Assembly (NCBI GenBank): GCA_002344075.1
Contig: DDTM01000108.1
Span: forward strand, 1-6,387
Origin: Bacteroidetes bacterium UBA2364
Lineage (GTDB): Bacteria > Bacteroidota > Rhodothermia > Rhodothermales > UBA2364
DNA length: 6,387 nt
Direction: 5' to 3'
Made by a program: the position numbers and the translations under genes. A model generated the notes under the pieces. That model saw only the letters and a list, made by a program, of their open reading frames with translations, had not been told where the DNA came from and ran no database searches. Shown piece by piece: positions 6,210 through 6,387 of the stretch; the stretch's first letter is position 1, and every line of letters starts with the position of its first letter.

Positions 6210-6387
6210 TTACCAATCCTTTTCGATGGTCGAAGGTTGTGCGGGACGTCTGCGTAATTGTTGCAACAGCCGCTGTTCATCGTTTTTCATGGCCTCCAAA
6301 ATCTGTCGGGCCTGTTCCTGATTTACTTTTTTATCAGGCTTGGTCGGGCGAAGCTGCTCAGGCTTTTGCTGATCTCTATTTTGTTGC
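6210..6387 (-). CDS. batC: BatC C-terminal end (partial, runs off the right edge)
   Basis: The last 58 codons of a gene entering from the right edge. The translation is hydrophilic, rich in Gln, Lys and Arg, and includes NQEQARQILEAMKNDEQRL followed by a basic stretch and the ending STIEKDW before TAA at 6212-6210. Known: BatC, the TPR protein of the Bat operon, typically has a charged tail with an alpha-helix that pairs aligned Leu/Ala with Glu/Lys and ends in an IEKDW-like motif. The TPR domain itself would be outside the window. The position directly ahead of batD in the same direction is the usual batC place. It has no start in the window and is easily missed by an ORF search that needs one. 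Confidence rests on the C-terminal motif plus gene order. Confidence 0.7.
   Translation of the reverse strand, partial: QQNRDQQKPEQLRPTKPDKKVNQEQARQILEAMKNDEQRLLQQLRRRPAQPSTIEKDW

Noticed and set aside
6203..6280. Upstream start for batD at 6280
   Set aside because: It overlaps the end of batC by about 70 bases and puts 26 polar residues in front of a clear signal peptide.

Overview
The window looks like a chromosomal segment from a Gram-negative bacterium of the Bacteroidota/Rhodothermota/Balneolota group. The evidence is a run of genes recognisable as the batC-batD-batE part of a Bat (Bacteroides aerotolerance) operon, a lipoprotein with a type II signal peptide, an outer-membrane beta-barrel ending in phenylalanine, starts without Shine-Dalgarno sequences, and promoter-like sites of the TTG / TAnnTTTG type. 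Base composition is roughly balanced. I see no insertion sequence, tRNA, rRNA, CRISPR array, integrase or defence gene.

Layout. The left part reads on the plus strand: a DUF4163/DUF3298-type lipoprotein (26-793), about 700 bases with no convincing gene (794-1491), then a 560-residue secreted beta-barrel protein (1492-3174). The right part reads on the minus strand. In transcription order it holds the last 58 codons of batC (entering from the right edge, stop at 6210), batD (6202-4331), batE (4329-3550) and a small DUF2892 membrane protein (3456-3253). The two halves converge on one strong hairpin at 3192-3227 that has T-runs on both strands and probably ends transcription from both sides.

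How the genes work together. The bat genes are packed tightly: 7 nt between batC and batD and 1 nt between batD and batE. They are expected to make envelope proteins that work with the von Willebrand factor A proteins BatA/BatB and a MoxR ATPase, whose genes would lie beyond the right edge. The DUF2892 gene follows batE after 97 nt between stop and start and may be co-transcribed or have its own promoter. The lipoprotein and the barrel are both envelope proteins, but nothing visible ties them functionally to each other or to the bat genes.

I did not find a new biological system here. The least explained part is the gene-free stretch 794-1491, which has unusually long open frames without a recognisable protein, an imperfect 32-base inverted repeat and two promoter-like sites. 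The barrel protein is the least characterised real gene.
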